Assembly: GCA_033964015.1 (NCBI GenBank)
Contig: JAWWUD010000055.1
Location: forward strand, 260,501 to 324,500
Length of the DNA: 64,000 nt
Direction: 5' to 3'
Source of the DNA: Scolanthus callimorphus
Taxonomy: Eukaryota > Cnidaria > Anthozoa > Actiniaria > Edwardsiidae
Below are positions 1 through 10,933 of this stretch, in pieces; the stretch's first letter is position 1, and each line of letters opens with the position of its first letter. The notes beneath the pieces are model-generated. The model was not told where the DNA came from. It searched no databases and saw only the letters and a list, made by a program, of their open reading frames with translations. A program made the translations under genes and the position numbers.

Positions 1-1108
1 GATCCTACAGAAATCAACATTTGTACGGCTAGGGGGTAGGATATGTACAGCTAGGGGGTAGGATCCTACAGAAATCAACATTTGTACAGCTAGAAGGTAG
101 GATATGTACGGCTAGGGGGTAGGATTCTACAGAAATCAACATTTGTACGGCTAGAGGGTAGGATATGTACGGCTAGGGGGTAGGATCCTACAGAAATCAA
201 CATTTGTACGGCTAGGGGTAGGATATGTACGGCTAGGGGGTAGGATTCTACAGAAATCAACATTTGTACGGCTGGAGGGTAGGATATGTACGGCTAGGGG
301 GTAGGATCCTACAGAAATCAACATTTGTACGGCTAGGGGGTAGGATATGTACAGCTAGGGGGTAGGATCCTACAGAAATCAACATGTGTACTGCTAGGGG
401 TAGGATATGTACAGCTAGGGGGTAGGATCCTACAGAAATCAACATTTGAACGGCTAGAGGGTAGGATTTGTACAGCTAGGGGTAGGATCCTACAGAAATC
501 AACATTTGTACTGCTAGAGGTAGGATATGTACGGCTAGGGGGTAGGATCCTACAGAAATCAATATTTGTACGGCTAGGGGGTAGGATATGTATGGCTAGG
601 GGGTAGGATTCTACAGAAATCAACATTTGTACGGCTAGAGGGTAGGATATGTACGGCTAGGGGGTAGGATCCTACTGAAATCAACATTTGTATGGCTAGA
701 GGGTAGGATAATATGTAATATGTACAGCTAGTGGGCTCCTACAGAAATCAACATTTGTGAGGCTAGAGGGTAGGATTCCAAAGAAATCAACATTTGTACG
801 GCTAGAGGGTAGGATATGTACAACTAGTGGGTAGGATCCTACAGAAATCAACATTTGTATGGCTAGACGGTAGGATATGTATGGCTAGACGGTAGGATTC
901 CAAAGAAATCAACATTTGTACGGCTAGAGGGTAGGATATGTACAACTAGTGGGTAGGATCCTACAGAAATCAACATTCGTGAGACTAGAGGGAAGGATTC
1001 CAAAGAAATCAACATTTGTACGGCTAGGGTTAGGATGCTAGGGGGTAGGATTCTACAGAAATCAACAACGCTAGAGGGTAGGATGTATTATCTAGAGGGT
1101 ATTATCTA
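1..1108. repeat. 61-bp satellite array, orientation A
   Basis: Head-to-tail array with a 61-bp period; the motif GATCCTACAGAAATCAACAT recurs at 1, 62 and 123 and onward. Each unit carries two GTACGGCTAGGGGGTAGGAT-like half-units. Units degrade towards 1110 (CCAAAG variants, shortened copies). The array is cut by the left window edge, so its full length is unknown. The reading frames through it are by-products of the repeat. Confidence 0.95.
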
Positions 1109-1752
1109 CAAGTAAAGTTGTTCATAATAAAATGACAGGCTGCTCTAATAGCAACCTCTAGTTTGTTGGGACCAGAAACGGGTATGGATAATTTCTGGAA
1201 CCACACAATGATATTATACAGTATAATGTTTGTCAAATCAGGAATGAACTTATTTATTCATAAGTTATTTCTTTTATAAAATTTGTAGAGAGATATCCTA
1301 ATGCTGAGACAATATATGAGGCAAGCCATAAAATGAAAAAGGTGTAACATTATTTATAGCCTGTACGAGCCATAAGTTAAAATCCACAAGGCTTTGGATT
1401 TAATACTTATGTTGTGTTTACACTTGGCGATTTACTTAGGCAAAGATTTACTGAGGTCGAGTTAACCTAACCGCAGTAAATGTTGTTAGGCAGGGTTTCT
1501 GAACACGGACACATGAATTTGAACGGTGTTTACACTTGTGAAAATTTTACTGAAGTAAATTCCTGTATTTACTTAAGTAAAAATTCCGAGTGATAACACA
1601 ACATTAGAATAATAATAACTGGAGTTGCAATATCTCCTGAAACCTATAAGTAGGTGCAATGTTATCAGTGGTAACCTAGTAATTTGTAGTAAACAAGAAA
1701 ACGTATATTTCATGACATCACCTAGTACAAAGAAGCTGTACAGTAGGTGAAA
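1109..1752. other. Intergenic, with a solo MITE end
   Basis: No gene is seen. At about 1180-1215 there is GGGTATGGATAATTTCTGG followed by AACCACACAATGATATT. The same string sits at the right end of the MITE at 48488-48690, so this is a solo end of that family. The rest is AT-rich sequence that I do not recognise. Confidence 0.5.
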
Positions 1753-2450
1753 TTCAATAATATATAGATTTAACCACTGGCTAAAAGCCTACCCTAAAGG
1801 CCTCCCTGTGTTAATGAGACAAAAGGTTGCATACCCTGTCACCATTGTACCACGTTACCAAACACTTGCACCCTCCTCCTTGCCACTTTAATTTCACCCA
1901 AGTTTGGTTGTCTGAGGTTTGATGATGTCATTGATGATAATGTCATTGATGATATCATACCACCTTACTACGCAGTTGCACCCCCCTTGCCACTTAGATA
2001 TTTTGACCCAAGTTTGGTTGTCTGAGGTCCACCCCTTCCTAAGATATAAGCCTTTCCTTGTTTGATGACATCATCAATTACGCCATACCACATGACTAGA
2101 CAGTTGCACCCTGCTTGCCACTTAGATATTTTCGCCCAAGTTTGGTTGTCTGAGGTTCACCCCTTCCTAAGAGATAAGCCTTTCCTTGTTTGAAGATGCC
2201 ATCGATTATGTCATACCATGTGACTATGCAGTTGGACCCCCTTGCTACTTAGGCAACTTTCCCCAAGTTTGGCTGTCTGAGTGTCTGAGGTTCATTCCTT
2301 CCTAAGATATAAACCTTTTCTTGTTTGATGACATTTGGGTTGCCTGTGGATGGACACACGGATGGAAGTCCACCACAAAACAGGTTGATGCATATACACT
2401 TTTGTGTTGTTTCCTTTCCTCCTGCATGTAGCTACGTGGGCGCCTTCGGC
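1753..2450. repeat. Old solo arm of the 4646-9898 foldback family
   Basis: In order, this stretch resembles the right arm of the foldback element: a TATATAGATTTAACCACTGG motif, GATGTCATTGATGA-type sites (decayed double CRE sites), three to four degenerate 128-bp units with CCCAAGTTTGGTTGTCTGAG, then GATGCATATACACTTTTGTG and GTAGCTACGTGGGCGCC. It is far more diverged than 4646-9898. No matching left arm or target duplication is visible. Confidence 0.8.
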
Positions 2451-3204
2451 ACTTGATTGTTTTTTGTTTATATATATTTTTATTAAGTTTTGCAATTTTA
2501 CACTTGATTGTTAATAATAATAAACATACTAACACAAATAAAAATTGTGTCAATTAAGTGCAAAGGACCTCTGGAATTCCAGGGTGGTTGTCAAAATGGA
2601 GAGCTTCACATCGAGGTTAGGGGCGGGGAGGTGCAGCTCTTTTTTGACCTGCCCATCATCTGTAATGTGAAAAAGCCTTCATGGACTGTGTTATAGAGAC
2701 TAATAAGAAAATGGTCCTTTCCTCCAGCTGTACAAATCTGGTGTTTTGGGGGTTCCTGCAAATGTTGAGTTCTACACGATCCTTCCCCCCTACCGGTAAA
2801 TACATAATCCTACCATGAGCAAATAAAGTGGTTCTCTGGGATCCTATCCACTAACAGTACATAAGCTCCTGCCCTCTAGTTGTACATATCCTAGCTGTTA
2901 ACAAGCCATTCAAATGTTGATTTCTCTGGGATTCTACCCAAGGGGTTTAATACATTTTTTGAAGTAGCAGACTACACTTTGTAAGTAGGCGGCTGCATTT
3001 GGGGGTCCCATACTAAGGCCCAAGGCCTGAGCCTTCTAAGGAAGGGAAATTGCTCCCCTTGGAAATTTTGAAATTTCGGTAGCAGAAAAGGTGTTTCCTG
3101 CGTTTTGAGAGCAAATTAGTTTACAGGGTTTTCAAAAGCTTCAGTGAAGTTGCCAGCAGTGAAGAAAACAGCAGTTCATGCTGGTTGCCGCCTTCTATAG
3201 AAAC
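2451..3204. other. Spacer between inverted satellite arrays
   Basis: No gene is recognised. Degenerate fragments of the 61-bp satellite (CTACCCAAGGGG, GTACATATCCTAGCTG) are scattered over about 2725-2950 in the orientation of the right array. The rest shows no structure I can name. Confidence 0.5.
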
Positions 3205-4488
3205 CCCTGCTACCCTCTAGCCATACATTTCCTACCTGCTAGTTGTACAAATGTTGATTTCTGTAGGATCCTACCCCCTAGAGGTACATATCCTACCCTC
3301 TCGCCATACAAATGTTGATTTCCGTAGGATCCTACCCCCTAGCTAGCCATACAAATATTGATTTCTGTAGGATCCTACCCCCTAGCCGTACATATCCTAC
3401 CCTCTAGCCATACAAACGTAGATTTCTGTAGGATCCTACCCCCTAGCCGTACATATCCTACCCTCTAGCAGTACAAATGTTGATTTCTGTAGGATCCTAC
3501 CCCCTAGCCATACATGTCCTACCCTCTAGCCATACAAATATTGATTTCTGTAGGATCCTACCCCCTAGCCGTACATATCCTACCCTCTAGCAGTACAAAT
3601 GTTGATTTCTGTAGGATCCTACCCCTAGCTGTACAAATCCTACCCTCTAGCCGTTCAAATGTTGATTTCTGTAGGATCCTACCCCCTAGCTGTACATATC
3701 CTACCCCCTAGCAGTACACATGTTGATTTCTGTAGGATTCTACCCCCTAGCTGTACATATCCTACCCTCTCGCAGTACAAAGGTTGATTTCTGTAGGATC
3801 CTACCCCTAGCTGTACATATCCTACCCTCTAGCCGTACAAATGTTGATTACTGTAGGATCCTACCCACTAGTTGTACATATCCTACCCTCTAGCCGTACA
3901 AATGTTGATTTCTTTGGAATCCTACCCTCTAGCCTCACAAATGTTGATTTCTGTAGGAGCCCCCTAGCCGTACATATTATCCTACCCTCTAGCCATACAA
4001 ATGTTGATTTCAGTAGGATCCTACCCCCTAGCCGTACATATCCTACCCTCTAGCCGTACAAATGTTGATTTCTGTAGAATCCTACCCCCTAGCCATACAT
4101 ATCCTACCCTCTAGCCGTACAAATGTTGATTTCTGTAGGATCCTACCCCCTAGCTGTACATATCCTACCCCCTAGCCGTACAAATGTTGATTTCTGTAGG
4201 ATCCTACCCCCTAGCCCTACATATCCTACCCCCTAGCCATACAAATGTTGACTTCTGTAGGATCCTACCCCTAGCTGTACATATCCTACCCCCTAGCCGT
4301 ACAAATGTTGATTTCTGTAGGATCCTACCCCCTAGCCATACATATCCTACCCTCTTCTGCACAAATGTTGATTACTGTAGCATCCTACCCCCTAGCTGTA
4401 CATATCCTACCCTCTAGCCGTAGAAATGTTGATTTCTGTAGGATCCTACCCCCCAGCCGTACAAATCCTACCCTCTAGCCGTACATAA
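3205..4488. repeat. 61-bp satellite array, orientation B
   Basis: Same 61-bp unit as 1-1108 but reverse-complemented (TTGATTTCTGTAGGATCCTA, then CCCCTAGCCGTACATATCCT). About 20 units lie here, with point variants and a few 1-bp length changes that shift frame. With the left array it forms an inverted repeat around a spacer of about 2.1 kb. Confidence 0.95.
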
Positions 4489-4660
4489 ACTTGCCTCTCG
4501 AATTATCTTGAGGATTTTTCTCATCATTTATGGTTGCAGCAATATTGAAGTACAAAACTTGATAACGCAGTGTCAGGAAATCACTGTCGTCAGCCGTACA
4601 GTTCATACAACCAGCAGTTCATGCAGTATTTGGGTGTTATTTTTGCGGACGGTGTAATTT

Positions 4661-4762
4661 GCAGGTGTGCAGGTGTGCAGGTGTGCAGGTGTGCAGGTGT
4701 GCAGGTGTGCAGGTGCGCAGGTGTGCAGGTGTGCAGGTGTGCAGGTGCAGGTGTGCAAGTGT
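4661..4762. repeat. Subterminal 8-bp minisatellite (left arm)
   Basis: Twelve to thirteen copies of GCAGGTGT, with one GCAGGTGC variant. It mirrors 9814-9884 but is about 30 bp longer, so the copies have changed number since the arms formed. Confidence 0.95.
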
Positions 4763-4984
4763 CTATAAATAGTCTATAATCTATGTACAGGTTATAGCGG
4801 AGCTCCCGCGGGCGGCGAAGGCGCCCGCGAGCGGAGCCCCATAGCTACATGCAGGAGGAGAAGGAACAAAAAAGTGTATATGCATCAAACGATTCTGTCA
4901 TGGACTTCCGGTTTGTGCGTCCGTCCGTCCGTCCGTCCTTTCGTCCGGCGTAACACAGGCACCCCAAACGTCAGCTAACGAGAA

Positions 4985-5866
4985 AGGGTATATATCTTAG
5001 GAAGGGATGAACCTCAGACAACCAAACTTGGGTCAAAATATCTAAGTGACAAGGGGGGTGCAACTGCATGGTAACGTGGTATGACGTCATCAATGACGTC
5101 ATCAAATGAGAAAAGGTCTATATCTTTGGAAGGGATGAACCTCGGACAACCAAACTTGGGTAAAGTTGTCTAAGTGGGAAGGGGGGTGCAACGGCCTGGT
5201 CACGTAGTATGACGTCATCAAACGAGAAAAGGTGTATACCTTGAGAAGGGATGACTCTCAGACAACCAAACTTGGGTGAAGTTATTTAAGTGGCAAGGGG
5301 GGTGAGATGGCGTTGTCACGTGTTATGACGTCATCGATGACGTCATCAAACGAGAAAAGGTGTATACCTTGAGAAGGGATGAATCTCAGACAACCAAACT
5401 TGGGTGAAGTTATTTAAGTGGCAAAGGGGGTGCGATGGCGTAGTCACGTGTTATGACGTCATCGATGACGTCATCAAACGAGAAAAGGTATATATCTTTG
5501 GAAGGGTTGAACCTCGGACAACCAAACTTGGATAAAGTTGTCTAAGTAGCAATGGGGGTGCAACGGCCTGGTCACGTAGTATGACGTCATCGATGACGTC
5601 ATCAAACGAGAAAAGGTATATACCTTGAGAAGGAATGAATCTCAGACAACCAAAATTGGGTAAGTTGTTTAAGTGGCAAGGGGGATGCGATGGCATAGTC
5701 ACGTGTTATGACGTCATCGATGACGTCATCAAACGAGAAAGGTATATATCTTAGGAAGGGATCAATCTCAGACAACCAAACTTGAGCCTGAAGTTGTGTA
5801 AGTGGAAAGGGGGGTGCGATGGCGTTGTCACGTGGTATGACGTCATCGATGACGTCATTGTCTTAT
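4985..5866. repeat. 128-bp tandem repeats with double CRE palindrome (left arm)
   Basis: Period about 128 bp; GACGTCAT starts at 5327, 5455, 5583, 5710 and 5839. Most units contain the perfect palindrome TGACGTCATCGATGACGTCA, which is two consensus CREB/ATF sites back to back. CACGTG-type E-boxes lie just beside it, followed by GAGAAAAGGTATATACC and the conserved CAACCAAACTTGGG. CREB/ATF recognition of TGACGTCA is established; use by this element is not shown. Confidence 0.9.
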
Positions 5867-6269
5867 TAGCACAAAAATATGTAACCGGGAGCTTGTAGCC
5901 AGTGGCTAAATCTATATATTATTGTTCCAACTAACCAATCTTATCCAGTTCGTCACTGAGTAGAGAGGTCAGTCGAGAGCCGTGAGCAGCCCGAGCGCCA
6001 AATGCTGTTTTTTCATCAAAGTCGTTTCTGTTTGATACTTCTCAGGAATGGAGCTACCTTTTATCGAACGTTTCTTAGCTTAGAAAGAACAGTCAGCGTC
6101 TTAACTAACCCTATTGCGAGATACACATCGAAACGCCGCCGAGATTCGGCCATTTTGTTTACACAGGCAACCCATCAATCAGCGAACTACAGGATACCTA
6201 GCCTCGTTCCGATGCCAAAGTTCTCGCGTGGTGCCAAAGTTCGAGCTCGACGGGATGGACATTCTTAGA

Positions 6270-6446
6270 CCCCGTCCACACTACACCTTTTTCAAACGAA
6301 AACAGATACTTTCTGCTCCGTTTTCAAAACGATTTGCGTCCACACTTATCGTTTTCGTATTGTTTTCGCCGCTTTCAGTGATCGTTTTCGGCGTTGTAGT
6401 GTGGACGATAGCCGTATCCGGAGCAAAAAGTATCCGATGGGTTTTT
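6270..6446. mobile_element. GACCCCGTCCACACTACACC MITE in the foldback centre
   Basis: It starts with GACCCCGTCCACACTACACC and contains ATCGTTTTCGTATTGTTTTC and GTTGTAGTGTGGACG. It matches the complete copy at 29109-29281. The right end is eroded, ending near GAGCAAAAAGTATCCG without the expected terminal repeat. Between it and the right arm, at about 6555-6590, is a solo terminus CAGGGGCGTAGCCAGGGG of a hAT-like kind. Confidence 0.8.
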
Positions 6447-7028
6447 TAGGGTTATTATTGACAGGAAAATGTTTTTTGCTCTTCTAGAGGATTGTCCTGT
6501 TATCTTTAAATCGATCTGAACATTTACATTAAGTGGTCTCCATCAATCAAAAAACTGTTACAGGGGCGTAGCCAGGGGAGGGCCAGGGGGACCTATGTCC
6601 CTATGCCAGATTAAGAATGTCCATCCCGATCCCGTCGAGCTCGACTTTGGCACCACGCGCGAACTTTGGCATCGGAACGAGGCCAGGTATCCTGTAGTTC
6701 GCTGATTGATGGGATGCCTGTGTAAACAAAAAGGCCGAATCTCGGCGGCGTTTCGATGTGTACTCGCAATATAGGGTTAGTTAAGACGCTGACTGTTCTT
6801 TCTAAGCTAAGAAACGTTCGATAAAAGGTAGCCCCATTCCTGATAAGTATCAAACAAAAACGACTTTGATGAAAAAACAGCATTTGGCGCTCGGACTGCT
6901 CACGGCTCTCGACTGATCTCTCTACTCAGTGACGAACTGGATAAGATTGGTTAGTTGGAACAATAATATATAGATTTAGCCACTGGCTAAAAGCGAAGCT
7001 CCCGGTTACATATTTTTGTGCTAATGAG

Positions 7029-7582
7029 ACAATGACGTCATCGATGACGTCATACCACGTGACAACACCATCGCACCCCTCTTGCCACTTAAACAACTTC
7101 ACCCAAGTTTGTTTGTCTGAGATTGATCCTTCCAAAGGTATATACCTTTCTCGTTTGATGACGTCATCGATGACGTCATACCACGTGGCAACGCCATCGC
7201 ACCCCCCTTGCCACTTAGACAACTTCAGGCTCAAGTTTGGTTGTCCGAGGTTCAACCCTTCCAAAGATATATACCTTTTCTCGTTTGATGACGTCATAAC
7301 ACGTGACTATGCCATCGCACCCCCCTTGCCACTTAAACAACTTCACCCAAGTTTGGTTGTCTGAGATTCATTCCTTCTCAAGGTATATACCTTTTCTCGT
7401 TTGATGACGTCATCGATGACGTCATACTACGTGACCAGGCCGTTGCACCCCCATTGCCACTTAGACAACTTTATCCAAGTTTGGTTCAACCCTTCCAAAG
7501 ATATATACCTTTTCTCGTTTGATGACGTCATCGATGACGTCATAACACGTGACTACGCCATCGCACCCCCTTTGCCACTTAA
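7029..7582. repeat. 128-bp repeats, right arm, proximal part
   Basis: Four to five units of the 128-bp repeat in the orientation opposite to the left arm. The array stops at TTAA (7579-7582), where the nested element enters, and continues at 9151 in the same unit. Confidence 0.9.
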
Positions 7583-7679
7583 GGACGGTGCCTACTAATG
7601 TTACTGCGCACCCCGCTCGCGCATTCTATACGGATTTCTGTATATGTAGCATTTTAATCTTTCAAGCTTTTTAGATGAG

Positions 7680-8120
7680 ACTCGATGGCGCAGTTGACTA
7701 AAGGGCCGTTCACACGGCGCGATCTCAGTTGCGATTTGAGGTGCGATTTTTGCGGCGATCGTCGGCGTCATATCGCGCGGTGTGAACGGCCGGCGATTTG
7801 GCTCTGCGATATTTGCCAGTTTGTTGGCGATCTGAAGAAATCGCACCCGCATCGCAGTGGAATTTGAACATGTTCAAAACGCCTGCGACGTCGCGGCGAC
7901 ATCGCAAGTGAAATCGCCATAAGATCGCCGGCCGTTCACACTGCGCGATATGACATCGCCATTAGATCGCCACAGAAATCGCAGCTCATATCGCAGCTGA
8001 AATCGCGCCGTGTGAACCGCCCTTAAGGCGCTAGACAGGCTGCAAGTATCCCGGGTTCAGAACTCACTCGAGGCCGTGGAAGTTTTTTTTCTTTTTTTCT
8101 CCTTTTTCTTTTTCTTTTCT
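7680..8120 (+). mobile_element. tRNA-derived SINE, split by a MITE
   Basis: Left piece GATGGCGCAGTTGAC (7684-7698) resembles a pol III A box. After the MITE, sequence resumes with GGCGCTAGACAGGCTGCAAG and a B-box-like GGGTTCAGAACTC (about 8053), followed by long T runs at 8083-8125 that would terminate pol III. Rejoined, the two pieces read like a tRNA head. The B box departs from consensus, so this copy is probably inactive. The 3' end is not defined. Confidence 0.65.
7703..8022. mobile_element. MITE inside the SINE (GGGCCGTTCACACGGCGCGA)
   Basis: The inverted ends GGGCCGTTCACACGGCGCGA and its near-complement ending GTGTGAACCGCCC enclose GCGAT-rich sequence. TTAA follows the right end (8023-8026) and TAAA precedes the left end (7699-7702), suggesting a mutated TTAA duplication. 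An internal inverted copy near 7780-7795 (GTGTGAACGGCC) and 7931-7945 gives it a double-hairpin form. Confidence 0.8.
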
Positions 8121-9150
8121 TTGTTTTTCTCTGTAAATTACCTTCAGTTGGAGCTTTCTTGGGGAAAAAGCCTACAAAAGTTTACATTTAATAAAAATAT
8201 CGGGATTTTTCTCTGAGTAAAAGTAACCGTAGGTTTGATACTAAAAGTCTGGATATCTTTACGCAAAAAATACCACGAAAGAATCAGAAAACTTAATGTA
8301 TATTTACTCTTTAAGTTATCTGGCGTACATGCAGTTTCATTTCAATAATGTTTGTACAAGACTCGCTTTGAAAATGACGAAAAAGTCGTTGTTATCGTTT
8401 GAAAGAGAAGCTGACTTCGTAAGTTCGCCTTGTTATTTTCATTAAATCGACCTGCTTGTCATTGATTTTGGAATCAAATATACTACACTTTTATCTAAAA
8501 TCAAATTTAAATTATTTTTAGTCAATGCACCACGTAGTTTCCTTTATTTTTCCACTTTTCCCCTCTTGCAAAATAGTCGCCATTTTGAATGCCAATTTCT
8601 ACTCACAGGGGAGGGGTGCGCAGATTTGTCACTTAACAATTTTACCTGCTGTCAAAAGGGCATGATATTTCTGAAAATTGCGTGGCTACCCCTATATTTT
8701 TTTACATCAATCGAAAATATAAAACCTCCGCAGTGTATTTGCAATTTTTTAACGTGCGAAAAATATGCTGAGGCTATTTTTTAACGCATAAAGTAGCGGG
8801 TGTCAGATGTAGATTTTGGGTCTTTAGTAGAAATTGTAACCCCTAAAATACCTTTAAAAGCCGAAATGTACAATTATTTGTTATGGAATCCAACAAATGT
8901 AATAAGAGCTGCTGATTTTACGAGCGAAAGAAGAATTTAAATCAAACTATCGAGAAAAAATATTTTTTTCGTAATTTCTTAAAAAAACCCGCTAATTCTG
9001 CTTTTTTAGGGTGTTGGGGATGGCTTATCTCGAAAACTTGCGTGGGTACCCTACCCTTTTCTATCGGAAATGAATAGCCTTTCACATTACCTTTCATTGC
9101 CACATAGTCATTAAGTGCGAAAAATATACTCGTTTTTGTAGGCACCGTCC

Positions 9151-9610
9151 TTAAATAACTTCACCCAAGTTTGGTTGTCTGAGATTCATCCCTTCTCAAG
9201 GTATACACCTTTTCTCGTTTGATGACGTCATCGATGACGTCATAACACGTGACAACGCCATCTCCCCCCCTTGCCACTTAAATAACTTCACCCAAGTTTG
9301 GTTGTCTGAGATTCATCCCTTCTCAAGGTATACACCTTTTCTCGTTTGATGACGTCATCGATGACGTCATACTACGTGACCAGGCCGTTGCACCCCCCTT
9401 CCCACTTAGACAACTTTACCCAAGTTTGGTTGTCCGAGGTTCATCCCTTCCAAAGATATAGACCTTTTCTCATTTGATGACGTCATTGATGACGTCATAC
9501 CACGTTACCATGCAGTTTGCACCCCCCTTGTCACTTAGATATTTTGACCCAAGTTTGGTTGTCTGAGGTTCATCCCTTCCTAAGATATATACCCTTTCTC
9601 GTTAGCTGAC
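9151..9610. repeat. 128-bp repeats, right arm, distal part
   Basis: Continuation of the 128-bp array after the nested insertion, with units at 9223 and 9350 keeping the full palindrome and a decayed one at about 9477 (TGACGTCATTGATGACGTCA). Confidence 0.9.
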
Positions 9611-9813
9611 GTTTGGGGTGCCTGTGTTACGCCGGACGAACGGACGGACGGACGGACGCACAAACCGGAAGTCCATGACAGAATCGTTTGATGCATATAC
9701 ACTTTTTTGTTCCTTCTCCTCCTGCATGTAGCTATGGGGCTCCGCTCGCGGGCGCCTTCGCCGCCCGCGGGAGCTCCGCTATAACCTGTACATAGATTAT
9801 AGACTATTTATAG

Positions 9814-9884
9814 ACACTTGCACACCTGCACCTGCACACCTGCACACCTGCGCACCTGCACACCTGCACACCTGCACACCTGCA
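9814..9884. repeat. Subterminal 8-bp minisatellite (right arm)
   Basis: About nine copies of CACACCTG, complement of the 4661-4762 array, with the same GCGCACCTG variant. It sits 14 bp from the element end. Confidence 0.95.
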
Positions 9885-9906
9885 AATTACACCGTCCGTT
9901 ATTTTG

Positions 9907-10915
9907 CGAGTTTTGCTTCGAGCCGTTTGAGCAACATTGAAGCCCCAATATCAGTAGATTTGATATCCTCGTGGTGTTGTACGAGCCAGCACAATTCCAT
10001 CTTGCTCTCCTTTATCGTTTATCTTTGGGATCTTTACAGTAGCGGCCTAAAACGATCTCTAACTGTTCGTTTTGTACCATTCGCGGGTTTCTGCCTTCCA
10101 ATAGCCGCCATCTTGGATTTCCGATGTTCGGGTAAATTCGGAAATCTTCCGACTTCGGGTCATGTTCGGGCGTACGGCTAGGGACCGGGCACAACCCGGT
10201 TGCCCCGCCATTTTGAAAACTGACCGAGGAGACCCTGGGAACGAGGTTGAGGTTCCGCGCGGTTACAAAGCCTGAAGTCCCGACATGCTCTTTCTCTTTT
10301 AGCAGGGAAAATGGCTCAAGAGAGGTTGGTAGCTCAAAGTTTACGAACATTTATCTATTCCATCCGTCAATTTACGTTTTATTTTTCGTAGAATAAAACA
10401 GTTATACTTATAAAAGAATTATTCAAGTATAAATTGTTAGCTATATTGCGGAAATCCTTCGAAAATGCGAACGGTAGAAGGCTGTATTTAATCGGCCAGT
10501 TGTAATTCAGAGGTAGCAAGCCTTGAGATTTGGAGAAAGTATGGATAATTTTTTAAAAGGTCTACAGTAGAACCCAAATTTTACGATCGTCGAGTTACCG
10601 ATATCCCTGATTTTACGGTAACGCTTTTGTCCCGTCGAATAATACAGTAAAATGCATAAAACGGAACCCCGATCTAACGACACTCGGTCCAACGATTTAA
10701 TATAGATATCGCGACTCATGCAATAGACTATCGTTTTTCAAGTGAAATTTAACGTGGAATTCACGAGTCGAGTGATGAATTTTTCTTGAATCCCATAGCA
10801 AAGATTTGATGTATTATTTTAGTGACATGATTCGAGCTTTGAACTTTTTTTATGTGCGGGTAACGTGGTTTTGTCAAATTCAGCTTTCAACCAGCTGATT
10901 TCTTGGTCTGAAATA
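9907..10915. other. Intergenic, no gene recognised
   Basis: Includes CCATTTTGAAAACTGACCGAG and a GGACCGGGCACAACCC block at about 10180-10240 that look repeat-derived. Around 10565-10740 the sequence is rich in CGATC and TATCG words like those in 10934-11538. No convincing coding frame is seen. Confidence 0.5.
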
Positions 10916-10933
10916 TACTGTGGCCCACAGGGG

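Larger units (their letters stand above)
4646..6268. repeat. Left arm of foldback element
   Basis: From the end inward: the terminal block, an 8-bp tandem array, a GC-rich block (GCGGAGCTCCCGCGGGCGGC), a GTCC microsatellite (4917-4949), about seven 128-bp units, then unique sequence from 5870 to 6268 containing TAGCCAGTGGCTAAATCTAT. The unique part matches 6614-7030 in reverse complement almost base for base, so the arms are young or homogenised by gene conversion. Confidence 0.9.
7583..9150. mobile_element. TTAA-flanked (piggyBac-type) nonautonomous element
   Basis: The ends GGACGGTGCCTAC and GTAGGCACCGTCC are perfect 13-bp inverted repeats, each flanked by TTAA (7579-7582 and 9151-9154). 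The left arm of the host foldback element holds the uninterrupted site at 5414-5417 with identical flanks, so the insertion was exact. TTAA duplication is the hallmark of the piggyBac superfamily; the assignment rests on that and on TIR form. No transposase frame is present. The body holds a SINE with another MITE inside it. Confidence 0.92.
4646..9898. mobile_element. Foldback transposon with very long tandem-repeat-bearing TIRs
   Basis: The ends are exact complements: CGGACGGTGTAATTTGCAGG at 4646 and its complement ending at 9898. The outside flanks are TTATTTTTG (4637-4645) and TTATTTTG (9899-9906), an 8-9 bp target duplication with one T of difference. The left arm is 4646-6268. The right arm is 6614-9898 and is interrupted by a nested insertion at 7583-9150. 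The unique centre is only about 345 bp and codes for nothing recognisable. Long inverted arms built of short direct repeats with an 8-9 bp duplication recall FB and MULE-type foldback elements; that family assignment is inference. No transposase is present, so mobility would need help in trans. Confidence 0.9.
6614..9898. repeat. Right arm of foldback element, interrupted
   Basis: Reverse complement of 4646-6268. It carries full double CRE palindromes at 7033, 7159, 7405, 7523, 9223 and 9350, the GGAC microsatellite near 9635-9660 and the GC-rich block ending in CCCGCGGGAGCTCCGCTATA. Without the nested 1.57-kb insertion its length is about 1.7 kb. Confidence 0.9.

Noticed and set aside
1..4488. 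Evenly spaced 61-bp repeats, CRISPR-like at first sight, and long reading frames through them
   Set aside because: Whole units repeat without unique spacers, introns show this is a eukaryote, and 61 is not a multiple of three so the frames are accidental.
5326..5857. CRE arrays as the promoter of a nearby host gene
   Set aside because: No gene lies near, and the sites recur strictly with the 128-bp unit of the element on both arms.
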